Assembly: GCA_002085155.1 (NCBI GenBank)
Contig: NASX01000045.1
Coordinates: 5,122 to 38,464, forward strand
Length of the DNA: 33,343 nucleotides
Origin: Sorangiineae bacterium NIC37A_2
GTDB lineage: Bacteria; Myxococcota_A; Polyangia; Polyangiales; Polyangiaceae
Direction of reading: 5' to 3'
Position 1 is the first letter of the stretch, and the number at the start of each line of letters is the position of its first letter. Below the pieces are notes generated by a model. It ran no database searches and was not told the origin of the DNA. It was given only the letters and a program-made list of their open reading frames with translations. Made by a program: the position numbers and the translations under genes. Shown here in pieces: positions 1 through 7,190 of this stretch.

Positions 1-5
1 GGGCG

Positions 6-38
6 AAACGGCTCTGAGCTCGCCAAATCAGCCGTTTT
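6..38. terminator. possible terminator of an upstream gene
   Basis: An 8-bp perfect inverted repeat (AAACGGCT at 6-13 and AGCCGTTT at 30-37) encloses a 16-base loop and runs into four T residues on the plus strand. This is a plausible intrinsic terminator for a gene to the left of the window. The loop is long and the T tract short, so the call is weak. The rest of 39-123 shows no other clear element. Confidence 0.3.
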
Positions 39-123
39 CCGCAGCGAACGGGGCATCGAGTCGCGCATGCGAGGTCGACGGTGACTCGGCTTTTCGCGTT
101 CTCGCGCGGGACGCGGCCCCGGA

Positions 124-399
124 ATGGCGTCACAATTGCCGGAAACGTTGCCAGTCGGGGGAGGATTCCTTAATCTGTCTTTTGTGGCAGACGATTCTAA
201 CTCGAAGTCCGGTAGCGATAAGCGCAAGCAGAGCCTGTATTTCCCCGAAATCATGCTCCAGGAAATCAAGGACGAGGCGGCTCGCCTCGACCGTTCTCTC
301 TCATGGGTCGTTCAGCGCGCGTGGAAGCTTTCGCGGACCGAGATCCGCAAGATCCCGAGCGTGAACGAGGTCGATGACGACGACGACAGCCCCGCTTGA
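124..399 (+). CDS. small ribbon-helix-helix-like protein (TIGR04563-like)
   Basis: A 91-residue soluble protein. Residues about 32-75 have a ribbon-helix-helix look: a short strand (KQSLYFP) followed by two helices (MLQEIKDEAARLDRSLSWVV and a basic helix ending near KLSRTEIR). The phrase LDRSLSWVVQRAWK strongly resembles a short family that is repeated many times in myxobacterial genomes and, as I recall, is catalogued as TIGR04563. Such folds often bind DNA as dimers, but I do not know a proven role for this family. The tail is very acidic (VDDDDDSPA). The ATG at 124 has only a poor ribosome-binding site (GGA directly before it). No partner gene overlaps it. Confidence 0.7.
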   Translation: MASQLPETLPVGGGFLNLSFVADDSNSKSGSDKRKQSLYFPEIMLQEIKDEAARLDRSLSWVVQRAWKLSRTEIRKIPSVNEVDDDDDSPA

Positions 400-522
400 T
401 GCGTGAGGCGATCGCTCCCGAAATAGTGGTCCCAGGAATGCGAGTTCTTTCTGACTACCGACGACGCTCCTGACCAGCGTGCCCGGACGGGGGCCTCGAA
501 GAGCTCTGATCAACCGGAGATC

Positions 523-1197
523 TTGGGCGAGGTCCTCGGCACGATAGCGCACGACCTACGGAACCCGCTGGCCGCCTTGCTCAGCAATGTCGGCTATCTC
601 GGGATGGTCAGTCGAGACCTGCCGGAGGACATTCGAGAGACCATCGTCGATATCGAGCTCTCCGTGGAAGCTCTCGGGCGTATGACGCTCGCTGTGGCGT
701 TGCTCGGTGCCGAGCTCACGGGCGTCGACACAGCCCGCGGTGGCGTGCATTCCGCGGAAAAACTCCTGGATTTAGTCTGGCCCCAGGCCGAGCGTGCAGC
801 TCAAAGTCACGGCGTGGGTCTCAGGCGTGGCCCGAGTGCAAAGGGATCCTGCGCTGCGACGGAACCCCACGCGCAGACGGCTCTCTCCGCACTCGTTCAC
901 AACGCCATCGCCTGCTGCCCCACGGGTCAGTTTGTCACTGTCTCGCTCGAAGCGCGCGACGGAACTATGGTATTTTCGGTAGAGGATCCGGGGCCAGTGT
1001 TGGCTCCCGAGTTCCGCGAGAGCGCCTTCACCATGGCCGGCCAGACGACGACAAAGGGGCGCCTCGATGGTCGTTATTCGCGCGGCCTCGGGCTTTATGT
1101 GGCCGGGCGCAGCGCATCGCTCGCGGGGGGCACGATTTCTGTCGTGGAAGCCCCCTCGGGGAATTGCTTCGAACTTTCCTTTCCTGTCTCCCGTTAG
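523..1197 (+). CDS. minimal sensor-less histidine kinase
   Basis: A 224-residue cytoplasmic histidine kinase reduced to its two core domains. The H-box IAHDLRNPL puts the phospho-acceptor histidine at residue 10. The ATPase domain has an N-box asparagine at 127 (VHNAIA), a G1 box VEDPGP with Asp155, and a G2 box RGLGLYVA near 187-194. There is no sensor, PAS or membrane segment. The start is a TTG at 523. The frame stays open upstream only to the TAG at 424-426 and holds no ATG or GTG there, so at most about 32 residues could be added. No response regulator lies next to it, so it is an orphan. Input presumably comes from a partner protein, or the gene is a remnant of a larger kinase. All core catalytic boxes are present, so it may be active. 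Confidence 0.75.
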   Translation: MGEVLGTIAHDLRNPLAALLSNVGYLGMVSRDLPEDIRETIVDIELSVEALGRMTLAVALLGAELTGVDTARGGVHSAEKLLDLVWPQAERAAQSHGVGLRRGPSAKGSCAATEPHAQTALSALVHNAIACCPTGQFVTVSLEARDGTMVFSVEDPGPVLAPEFRESAFTMAGQTTTKGRLDGRYSRGLGLYVAGRSASLAGGTISVVEAPSGNCFELSFPVSR

Positions 1198-1208
1198 AGG
1201 TTCGTGAC

Positions 1209-2249
1209 TCAGGGCTGGAGCATCACGATGGACTCTGGCTCGCGAAACAGCGCCTTGCCTGTCTCTCCCGGACACCCCCAGCAGGTGCTGAAGTGGATGC
1301 GGGGACGGATCGACTGAGCGTAAGCGAGCGCCACCGGTCCTTTCTCTTTTCTCATCACGAAGGAGGAGGCGAAGACGTATCCTCCCGGGGACTTGAAGAA
1401 CGCGACAACGAAGGCCGTATCGCCTTCGCTCTTGCCCGCGATCACGAGGAGCCGAACCCCGCGCCGCGGCGTCCATTCGACAGGGGTCGTGGTGAGCTCG
1501 AAGCCCTTGGTGTCCCCGGGCCCACGCGCGAGGACCGTGGCAGCCGCGTCTTCTGGAAAGAGCGACGCGGATTTCGACAGTTCGCGAGTCTCCGGATGGG
1601 CCGCGAGCAGCTCGACGAGCGCCTCTTTCTCGAGAGGATGCGGCTTGAACACCGGGAGCTCATCGACAGGCTCTTTGACTCGCGGCGCGTTCGGTGCGCC
1701 ATAGCAGCAGCGCACCCTGGCTCCTTCTTTGGGCGCGGCGCGGCGCGCGGAGCAGCCGAGGGGCGCTTCCCCGCTCTTCTGGCGAGTCACCGCTTGGCCT
1801 TCGATTTCGCTCCCCGGACCAAAGGAGCTCGCGGTCCATTCCGCCTGGGATTCGAGCTCGAGACCGAGCTCCCCGCGGCAGGCCCGCTCCCACTCGAGCT
1901 CCGTACAGAGGCGCCCCTCGCCGCTCGCGCAAAGGGCCTCGGCAGCGGTCTGTGAGGTCACCGTGAGGTAGGAGCCGTCCGTGTTCTTTCGGGCGGTCCG
2001 GTCAATCCGGAACGGGCCGAGCTCCACCGCGTAGGGGAGCGGATCGAGAGAGGGATTGCGGCCCGGGGTGCCTGGCGGACTTCCTATGGTCACAGGGCCC
2101 ACGGGCACGTGCAGGATGGGATCCAGGGGAGCGGCCGAGTGGACAGCTTTCGCATGGCCTGCGGTCTCCTGGGGCTCGGGGGCGCTCCCTTCCTTCGAGC
2201 AGGCGAGGGTGGAGGTGAGGGTCAACGTGAGCGCCAGCAGACGACTCAC
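1209..2249 (-). CDS. lipoprotein with formylglycine-generating-enzyme-like (SUMF1) fold
   Basis: An exported lipoprotein of about 346 residues. Taking the GTG at 2249 as start gives a compact signal sequence (VSRLLALTLTLTSTLAC) with the lipobox cysteine at residue 17. An ATG at 2390 is in frame but would put 47 Arg/Pro-rich residues in front of the signal, so I prefer the GTG. The middle shows the signature of the FGE-sulfatase/SUMF1 fold: GPVTIGSPPG, GPFRIDRT, TSQTAAEALCASGEGRLCTE and LEWERACRG. Myxobacteria use this fold widely in surface lipoproteins without sulfatase activation. The usual C-terminal part of the fold, with the GFR-type motif and paired catalytic cysteines, is not evident. 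It is replaced by about 170 residues I do not recognise. It faces the kinase gene tail to tail with an 11-base gap. Confidence 0.65.
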   Translation of the reverse strand: MSRLLALTLTLTSTLACSKEGSAPEPQETAGHAKAVHSAAPLDPILHVPVGPVTIGSPPGTPGRNPSLDPLPYAVELGPFRIDRTARKNTDGSYLTVTSQTAAEALCASGEGRLCTELEWERACRGELGLELESQAEWTASSFGPGSEIEGQAVTRQKSGEAPLGCSARRAAPKEGARVRCCYGAPNAPRVKEPVDELPVFKPHPLEKEALVELLAAHPETRELSKSASLFPEDAAATVLARGPGDTKGFELTTTPVEWTPRRGVRLLVIAGKSEGDTAFVVAFFKSPGGYVFASSFVMRKEKGPVALAYAQSIRPRIHFSTCWGCPGETGKALFREPESIVMLQP

Positions 2250-2429
2250 CGCCCCGAGCAGCGCCTTCGGAAAGGGTGTGGAGATGTAGCTCCCGTGCGC
2301 ACTCCGCCGAGTGTCCCTTCGAGGAGAGATACGTCCACGGGGCCGGTCGAACACGGGGCCAGGCATCGCACCTCCAGCCTTGAGATTCAATCGTGACCTC
2401 CCGTCTCGTCCTGCTAGGCTAGCTGCGCA

Positions 2430-2696
2430 GTGCCTGCTTCGCTCGTCCGACTCCTTTCCACCCAGATGGACCGGGACATCGACTCGCTCTGGACGATCGT
2501 CGCAGGGTACGTCTTAAACGCTGGCTGCGAGCAAGAAAGGGCGGTTTTACGCCATTTCGGGACCGAGCTTGCAGCCGTCAAGCGCCGCATCGAGCGGCGT
2601 CCGGTGCCGCCGTCTGAAGAAGAAATCGAGATTGCGCTGACCGCAGTCCTGGCCCTGAGCCGACGCGCCTGCAGCCAGGAGTCCCAGATCTCCTGA
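2430..2696 (+). CDS. small protein of unknown function
   Basis: An 88-residue soluble protein read from a GTG at 2430, or 76 residues from the ATG at 2466. Neither start has a good ribosome-binding site. Codon third positions are G/C-rich as expected for a real gene here. The sequence is mostly helical and charged (ERAVLRHFGTELAAVKRRIE, then PPSEEEIEIALTAVLALSRR), with two Cys residues and no signal peptide. I recognise no family. It is the first gene of a plus-strand run leading to the HtrA-like protease, separated from the next small gene by about 100 bases. Confidence 0.5.
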   Translation: MPASLVRLLSTQMDRDIDSLWTIVAGYVLNAGCEQERAVLRHFGTELAAVKRRIERRPVPPSEEEIEIALTAVLALSRRACSQESQIS

Positions 2697-2800
2697 TTTT
2701 CGCCCAGCGCTTGATCCGGAGGGCAGCAGGGGGTTAATTCGGGGCCCGCGTTCGCTCTGAGCGCCGGACTACCCGAGAGCCTTTTCCGGAGCCAAGCCCT

Positions 2801-2977
2801 ATGGATGAGAAGTTCATTTACGATGTGAGAATCCGTCAGCGCATGATCGACAAAGGCCTCCTCACGCCCGAGAAGCTGGAAGAGTACGAGAAGTCTCTTT
2901 CTGACCTCGAGTCGCAGACCGAGACGCTGCCCCTCGAGCAGCCGATGCGGGTCGCCGCGGAGAAGGATCGGTCGTGA
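2801..2977 (+). CDS. 58-residue charged small protein
   Basis: A very short gene: ATG at 2801, TGA at 2975-2977, 58 residues, preceded by GGAG about ten bases upstream. The protein begins MDEKFIYDVRIRQRMIDKG and continues with LLTPEKLEEYEKSLSDLE, an amphipathic helical pattern, then a less ordered tail. Its stop codon overlaps the GTG start of the DUF1844 gene by four bases (GTGA), the strongest sign that it is translated and coupled to that gene. No known function is recognised. It is probably a small cytoplasmic partner of the DUF1844 protein. Confidence 0.7.
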   Translation: MDEKFIYDVRIRQRMIDKGLLTPEKLEEYEKSLSDLESQTETLPLEQPMRVAAEKDRS

Positions 2978-3255
2978 GCAGTTCGGGGGGCGCGGACGCA
3001 GAGCTCCCAGAGGTCGATTTTTCGACCTTCCTTTTGTCGCTCGCGCACTCCGCGTTCGTCCATCTGGGCGTCGCGGAGCCGCCCCCCGGCGAGTCTGCTG
3101 AGGTGAACCTGCCGCTCGCACGGCAGACCATCGATCTCATCGCGCTCCTTTCTGAAAAGACGAAGGGGAACCTGACTGGTGCGGAGGAGCGCCTGCTCAC
3201 GCAGATCCTCGACGACGTCCGCTCGCGTTATGACGAACTCGCTCGCGGCGCCTGA
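2974..3255 (+). CDS. DUF1844 domain protein
   Basis: A 93-residue cytoplasmic protein that matches the DUF1844 pattern over nearly all its length: FSTFLLSLAHSAFVHLG, then EVNLPLARQTIDLIALL, EKTKGNLTGAEERLL and a closing ILDDVRSRYDEL. The family is widespread in deltaproteobacteria, Acidobacteria and relatives, is all-helical, and has no established biochemical role. The start is a GTG overlapping the preceding stop (GTGA). The end overlaps the likely start of the HtrA-like protease by 26 bases, so the genes are very probably one transcript. Confidence 0.88.
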   Translation: MSSSGGADAELPEVDFSTFLLSLAHSAFVHLGVAEPPPGESAEVNLPLARQTIDLIALLSEKTKGNLTGAEERLLTQILDDVRSRYDELARGA

Positions 3256-4348
3256 GACAAAGCGGAGAATCTTACGAGGTCTCGGCTGGAGCGTCGCGCT
3301 CGCCTGGACTCTCCTGGGATGTCAGCGCGCGCCCCAAAAAGACCCCGAACCTTGCCGGGATCCGTGCGCTTCTGCGCAGGCAGCGGCCGACCAACCGAGC
3401 CCGGCCGCGCCGCCGCCTTTAGCGCCAGGCAGCGTCACGCCTCCGAACGGCGCGCCTCTCACCTTCGCCGATCTCGCGGAGCGGGCGAACCCGAGTGTCG
3501 TCTTCGTGCGCACTCTCGTGACGCAGACCCTCGGCTACCGGCGCGTCATGAACGAAGGGAGCGGCTCGGGTTTCGTCTTCGATAGCTCGGGTTTGATCCT
3601 CACGAACTACCACGTGGTGAAGCAGGCCAGCGCGATTCGCGTCGACCTGCTCGACGGACGCGAGTTCCCCGCTCAGGTGATCGGAGCGGACCCGCTCACC
3701 GATCTGGCGGTCTTGCGCGTCAGCGCAGGCACGCTTCCGGCGCTCGCGCTCGGCGATTCTTCGAAGGTTCGCGTCGGAGACTGGGTTTTAGCCATTGGGA
3801 ACCCCTTTGGCCTTTCCCACACTGTATCCGCGGGAATTATTTCTGCGCGTGAGCGTACCAAAGAGGATGTGGGTCTCGGCGATCCGCGCGCCTACTACAG
3901 CTTTCTCCAGACCGACGCGAGCATCAACCCGGGCAACTCCGGCGGCCCGCTCCTCGACCTTCAGGGACAGGTGATCGGCATCAACACCGCCATCAATCCC
4001 GAGGCGAACTCGATCGGCTTTGCGATCCCGAGTGACATGGTGCGGGAGCTCTTGCCGCGCCTGCTCAAGGATGGGGTGATCGTACGCGCCGCGATCGGCG
4101 TGCACGTCGCTGACGAAAAAGCCGGAGCCAGGATCTTGCAGGTGATCCCCGGTGGACCGAGCCACGCAGCGGGGATGAAGCCGGGGGATGTCGTGGTCCA
4201 GGTCGGAGATCACCCGATCGCCGATGCGACGGCGCTGCGCTGGCGCGTCAGCCTCTCGAAGGTCGGAGAGCCGCTCCCTGTGCGTGTGCGGCGCGGAGGG
4301 GACCTCGTCGAGCTTCAGATCGTTCCTGTGCAGCTCCCCATGCCCTGA
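3230..4348 (+). CDS. HtrA/Deg-family serine protease, predicted lipoprotein
   Basis: A 372-residue trypsin-like protease of the DegP/HtrA family, which degrades or refolds misfolded envelope proteins. The catalytic triad is complete: His128 in LTNYHVV, Asp158 in LTDLAVLRV and Ser237 in NPGNSGGPL. A single PDZ domain spans about residues 284-365 (IPGGPSHAAGMKPGDVVVQV). The N-terminus carries a signal sequence ending in a lipobox (WTLLGC, Cys31), so the enzyme is probably membrane-anchored rather than free in the periplasm. A Pro/Ala-rich linker (about 32-75) separates the anchor from the protease domain. The ATG at 3230 gives this clean signal. A further in-frame start at 3179 would add an Arg/Ser-rich stretch and is less likely. 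It overlaps the DUF1844 gene by 26 bases. Confidence 0.9.
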   Translation: MTNSLAAPETKRRILRGLGWSVALAWTLLGCQRAPQKDPEPCRDPCASAQAAADQPSPAAPPPLAPGSVTPPNGAPLTFADLAERANPSVVFVRTLVTQTLGYRRVMNEGSGSGFVFDSSGLILTNYHVVKQASAIRVDLLDGREFPAQVIGADPLTDLAVLRVSAGTLPALALGDSSKVRVGDWVLAIGNPFGLSHTVSAGIISARERTKEDVGLGDPRAYYSFLQTDASINPGNSGGPLLDLQGQVIGINTAINPEANSIGFAIPSDMVRELLPRLLKDGVIVRAAIGVHVADEKAGARILQVIPGGPSHAAGMKPGDVVVQVGDHPIADATALRWRVSLSKVGEPLPVRVRRGGDLVELQIVPVQLPMP

Positions 4349-4357
4349 GGCGGGACT

Positions 4358-6643
4358 TCAGAGCTCGCCATCGACCCCGAAGGTCGGGATCGACGCCGGG
4401 CCGATCTTCGACTCGGCACACAGAAGTGAGCCGCAGAACATGTCGTTTGTCTCTTGGTTGAGCGTGGTGTTCAAGAGGCCGAGGGTGAAGGTCAGTGCGC
4501 GGTCGGCTCCGAGCTCGACGCGGCGGGAGACCTGTACATCGATTTGATAGTAGGGGGTCGTGCGCGGAGGATCGACGGCGAGCGCGACACTGTCCGTGCG
4601 GCTCGGGTAGCCCGAGAGGAAGGAGCCCCGCAAAGACAGGAGCCAGCCGCGGCCAAAGTCATAGCCCCAGGCGGCGTCGATGATATGGGGCCGGTCGAAC
4701 TCCGATGGCCCGCGCACACGTCCGAGGGAGCGCCAGCTGTGGCCCAGGGAGTAGGAGATGAACCCGGTCAGGTGCGCGCCGAAGGTCCTGCGAAGCGAGA
4801 CCTCGAGTCCGTAGGCTTGGCCTTGGCCGCGCGCGAGGCCTGAGCGAGAAAGGGTACGTTCATCCTGATCGGCGAGCGGGCGCAGGGTGTTCACGTCGCC
4901 GGTGTTGAAATAAGCGTTTTGGAAGACCGTGACGTCGAGGGAGAACATGCGTGGCCAGCGCAGCTCGACTCCAAAATCGGAGAGGACACCATGGGCGAGT
5001 CCTCCTGAGACCGAGTAGATGCGCGCTGGGGGCCTCTGTCCTGGACTCGGTCGAGCGGCGCCGTAGCTGACTGAGGTGTGGAGGCGCAGGCGCCGCCCGA
5101 GCTCGTGGGACAGGATGAAATGCGGCCCAGCGGTGGCATAGTTTGCCGCGCCTTGGAGCGGTGAGTCCCCGCTACTGAGCCAGTCGGCGCGCACCCCGAG
5201 GTCGAGCTCGGTCGTGTCCGAGGGAACGTAGCTCCACATCAGCCAAGCGGCGGATTCCGAGTCGGTGCGCTGGTAAGAGGAGATCGCGTCGGGGCCGGTA
5301 TAGAAAGCGTCCTGCAAAGAGCGGAGGCCTGTGTCAGCCCCGAGGGAGAGGTGGTGCCCTACCGCAAGGAGGACTTTTCCAGAGGCCTGGGCGTGGAGCG
5401 TGTCGGAGCGAGGGTGGATCGGCGTGATGTTCGCGTCCCACTCGTCACGTCCGTAGACGACGCCGATGCGCATGGAGGACTCAGCCGTCTGCTGAGCGAA
5501 GCGCAGGGCGATGCGGTGGAAGGTGGCGTTGAAGAGCTCTTCGATGGCGCCATCGGGGGCCCGCCTGCCGGACATGTCGTGGCCGCCGAAGGCGGTGAGC
5601 TCGATGGTATCCTTGTCGCTGAGAGCGTAGCGGAGGCGGCCCTGGTAGTCCCAATAGTCGAGCGCAAAGGCGGGCGCGACGAGAGAGACGAGGGGTTCGG
5701 TGTAGGAATAGCGACCTGCGGCGAGCACCGAGCCACGTCCTTCAGCAAAGGGCAGCTCGGCGCCCAGGGCTGCTTCGGTGAGGCGTAGGCGTCCGGTCGC
5801 GCGAGGGCGACCGAGAGGCGCCGCCGCGCGAGCGTCGAGTTGACCTCCGATGTTGCGACCAAAAGCCCCGGGGCGGCCGGCTCCGTAGAGGCGAGCGCTT
5901 TCGACGAGCCAGGGATGAACGACGGCCGTGCCGCGGGCCAGGTGGAACAAGTAGGGCAGCTCGATGTCGTCGAAGCTGGCTCCCGTGAGGCCGGGAGGTG
6001 CGCCGCGCATGCCGATGAATGGACCGCTCACGAGGGTCGGGACGGTGCCTGGTAATGTCTGTAGACCGCGGATGGGATCGCCTTCGGCGCCGGGGATGAT
6101 GCGCGTTTCTGCGTCGGAGATGACGCGAGTCGAGATGGCGCGGCGCTCGCCGACCACAGCGATCTCTGGGGGCGGCTCGGTCGCGAGGGGCGGAGTGAGC
6201 GCGGTTTGCTGGGAGGGACGAGCCTCGAGAGCGCCACTTTCCTGACCGGGCGGAGGCACGAACCAGAGCTCGAAATGAATGAAGCTGGCGGCTGGTACCT
6301 CTCCACGTCGGGCCGGCTCGAAGACGAAGCTTTGAGCTGCCGTCCTTGCCGCGCTTGAAAAGGGCTCTCTTCCTTCGACGACCTCGACCGAGCTCACGAA
6401 TCCGTCGCGCCCGACCAGGAGCTTCAAGAGGACCCGAGTCGGCTCCGCTATTTCCCCGTCCAGCGGAGGGCGAGCACCGCCGAGGAATCGCGGCGGGACG
6501 ACGCTTGGCGCCTCGGCCCTAGCGCGCCCCTCCTCCACTGCCGCAGACTCGGGCGCCCGAGAGGTCTGGCCGAGCGCATGCGAGGAGCCGAGGCTCTGGA
6601 CAACGAGCAGGGGAGCGACGCGGCGCGCGAGCCGGAGTTTCAT
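4358..6643 (-). CDS. TonB-dependent outer-membrane receptor with N-terminal TonB C-terminal domain
   Basis: A 761-residue outer-membrane protein. A signal peptide (cleavage likely after ALG at residue 25) is followed by a TonB C-terminal-like domain at about 48-130 (PPRFLGGARPPLDGEIAEP, LVGRDGFVSSVEVVEG, AAQSFVFEPARR). Next come a plug domain (about 165-290, with IPGAEGDPIRGLQTLPG) and a beta-barrel. The barrel shows alternating patterns such as YGLEVSLRRTFGAHLTGF and GWLLSLRGSFLSGYP. Receptors of this kind import bulky substrates using energy passed on by TonB, and the fused TonB-like domain is an arrangement seen in deltaproteobacteria. The substrate is unknown: no transporter or iron gene is adjacent. 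The C-terminus ends in Leu rather than the usual aromatic residue. It converges with the HtrA-like gene, nine bases apart. Confidence 0.85.
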   Translation of the reverse strand: MKLRLARRVAPLLVVQSLGSSHALGQTSRAPESAAVEEGRARAEAPSVVPPRFLGGARPPLDGEIAEPTRVLLKLLVGRDGFVSSVEVVEGREPFSSAARTAAQSFVFEPARRGEVPAASFIHFELWFVPPPGQESGALEARPSQQTALTPPLATEPPPEIAVVGERRAISTRVISDAETRIIPGAEGDPIRGLQTLPGTVPTLVSGPFIGMRGAPPGLTGASFDDIELPYLFHLARGTAVVHPWLVESARLYGAGRPGAFGRNIGGQLDARAAAPLGRPRATGRLRLTEAALGAELPFAEGRGSVLAAGRYSYTEPLVSLVAPAFALDYWDYQGRLRYALSDKDTIELTAFGGHDMSGRRAPDGAIEELFNATFHRIALRFAQQTAESSMRIGVVYGRDEWDANITPIHPRSDTLHAQASGKVLLAVGHHLSLGADTGLRSLQDAFYTGPDAISSYQRTDSESAAWLMWSYVPSDTTELDLGVRADWLSSGDSPLQGAANYATAGPHFILSHELGRRLRLHTSVSYGAARPSPGQRPPARIYSVSGGLAHGVLSDFGVELRWPRMFSLDVTVFQNAYFNTGDVNTLRPLADQDERTLSRSGLARGQGQAYGLEVSLRRTFGAHLTGFISYSLGHSWRSLGRVRGPSEFDRPHIIDAAWGYDFGRGWLLSLRGSFLSGYPSRTDSVALAVDPPRTTPYYQIDVQVSRRVELGADRALTFTLGLLNTTLNQETNDMFCGSLLCAESKIGPASIPTFGVDGEL

Positions 6644-6743
6644 GTGGCTTCTGGGTGTTTCCCCCTACGGCACAGGACTTTTAGCGGAAGGCTGGTCAGC
6701 CGGGCAATTGAGGTATCATGGTCGAGGACGGCGGACGATCTCT

Positions 6744-7178
6744 ATGCGCCTTGGCTCGCTTCTCGTGCGCTACTTGCGCGGGCTGACGCCGCCCCGCGTC
6801 GTCCTCTGGTGTTACTTCATCTGGTGGCTCGGCGTCGCGATTCCCTACTTCGACCCGAGCCCTCGGCTGTGGCTGAGCTCAATCGGGCTCGCTCTCATCA
6901 TAGGGACAGCGCTCTTGCTCAGCACTGCCTACGCTGGGCCGACGGTGATCCGGCTGCACCCGAGCGTCGTCCATCGCCTCTACTTGATGCCTTTTTTTGT
7001 CTCGAGCTTCGCCGCCCTCATCAAAGACCGCGGGTTCGTCATCGTCTTTCACCCCGACTGGGCGGGGAACTTACGGCCGCTCGTTGCCTCTGCGGTTTGG
7101 GTGGCTCTCATCGCGGTCGTGAAGCGCCTCGCCAGAGGTCCCGAGCTTCCACCCTCGCCGCGCTCAGGGCCCGCCTAG
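6744..7178 (+). CDS. small membrane protein of unknown function
   Basis: A 144-residue protein starting MRLGSLLVRYLRGLTPPRVV at the ATG 6744; in-frame codons further upstream would only add an unlikely tail. Hydrophobic stretches at about residues 18-36 (VLWCYFIWWLGVAIPYF), 44-62 (LSSIGLALIIGTALLLS), 80-96 and 118-132 suggest three to four membrane segments. The final residues (ARGPELPPSPRSGPA) are a soluble tail. I do not recognise the family. It is divergent from the TonB-dependent receptor, so 6644-6743 must hold promoters for both, although I see no confident -35/-10 pair. It converges with the SulP gene 12 bases away. Confidence 0.6.
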   Translation: MRLGSLLVRYLRGLTPPRVVLWCYFIWWLGVAIPYFDPSPRLWLSSIGLALIIGTALLLSTAYAGPTVIRLHPSVVHRLYLMPFFVSSFAALIKDRGFVIVFHPDWAGNLRPLVASAVWVALIAVVKRLARGPELPPSPRSGPA

Positions 7179-7190
7179 AGCGCTCGGGGG

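Noticed and set aside
2414-3121. A 235-codon minus-strand frame across the small-protein region
   Set aside because: It covers DUF1844 and the overlapping small genes, whose starts and stops interlock on the plus strand; the minus product is Arg-rich with no motif.
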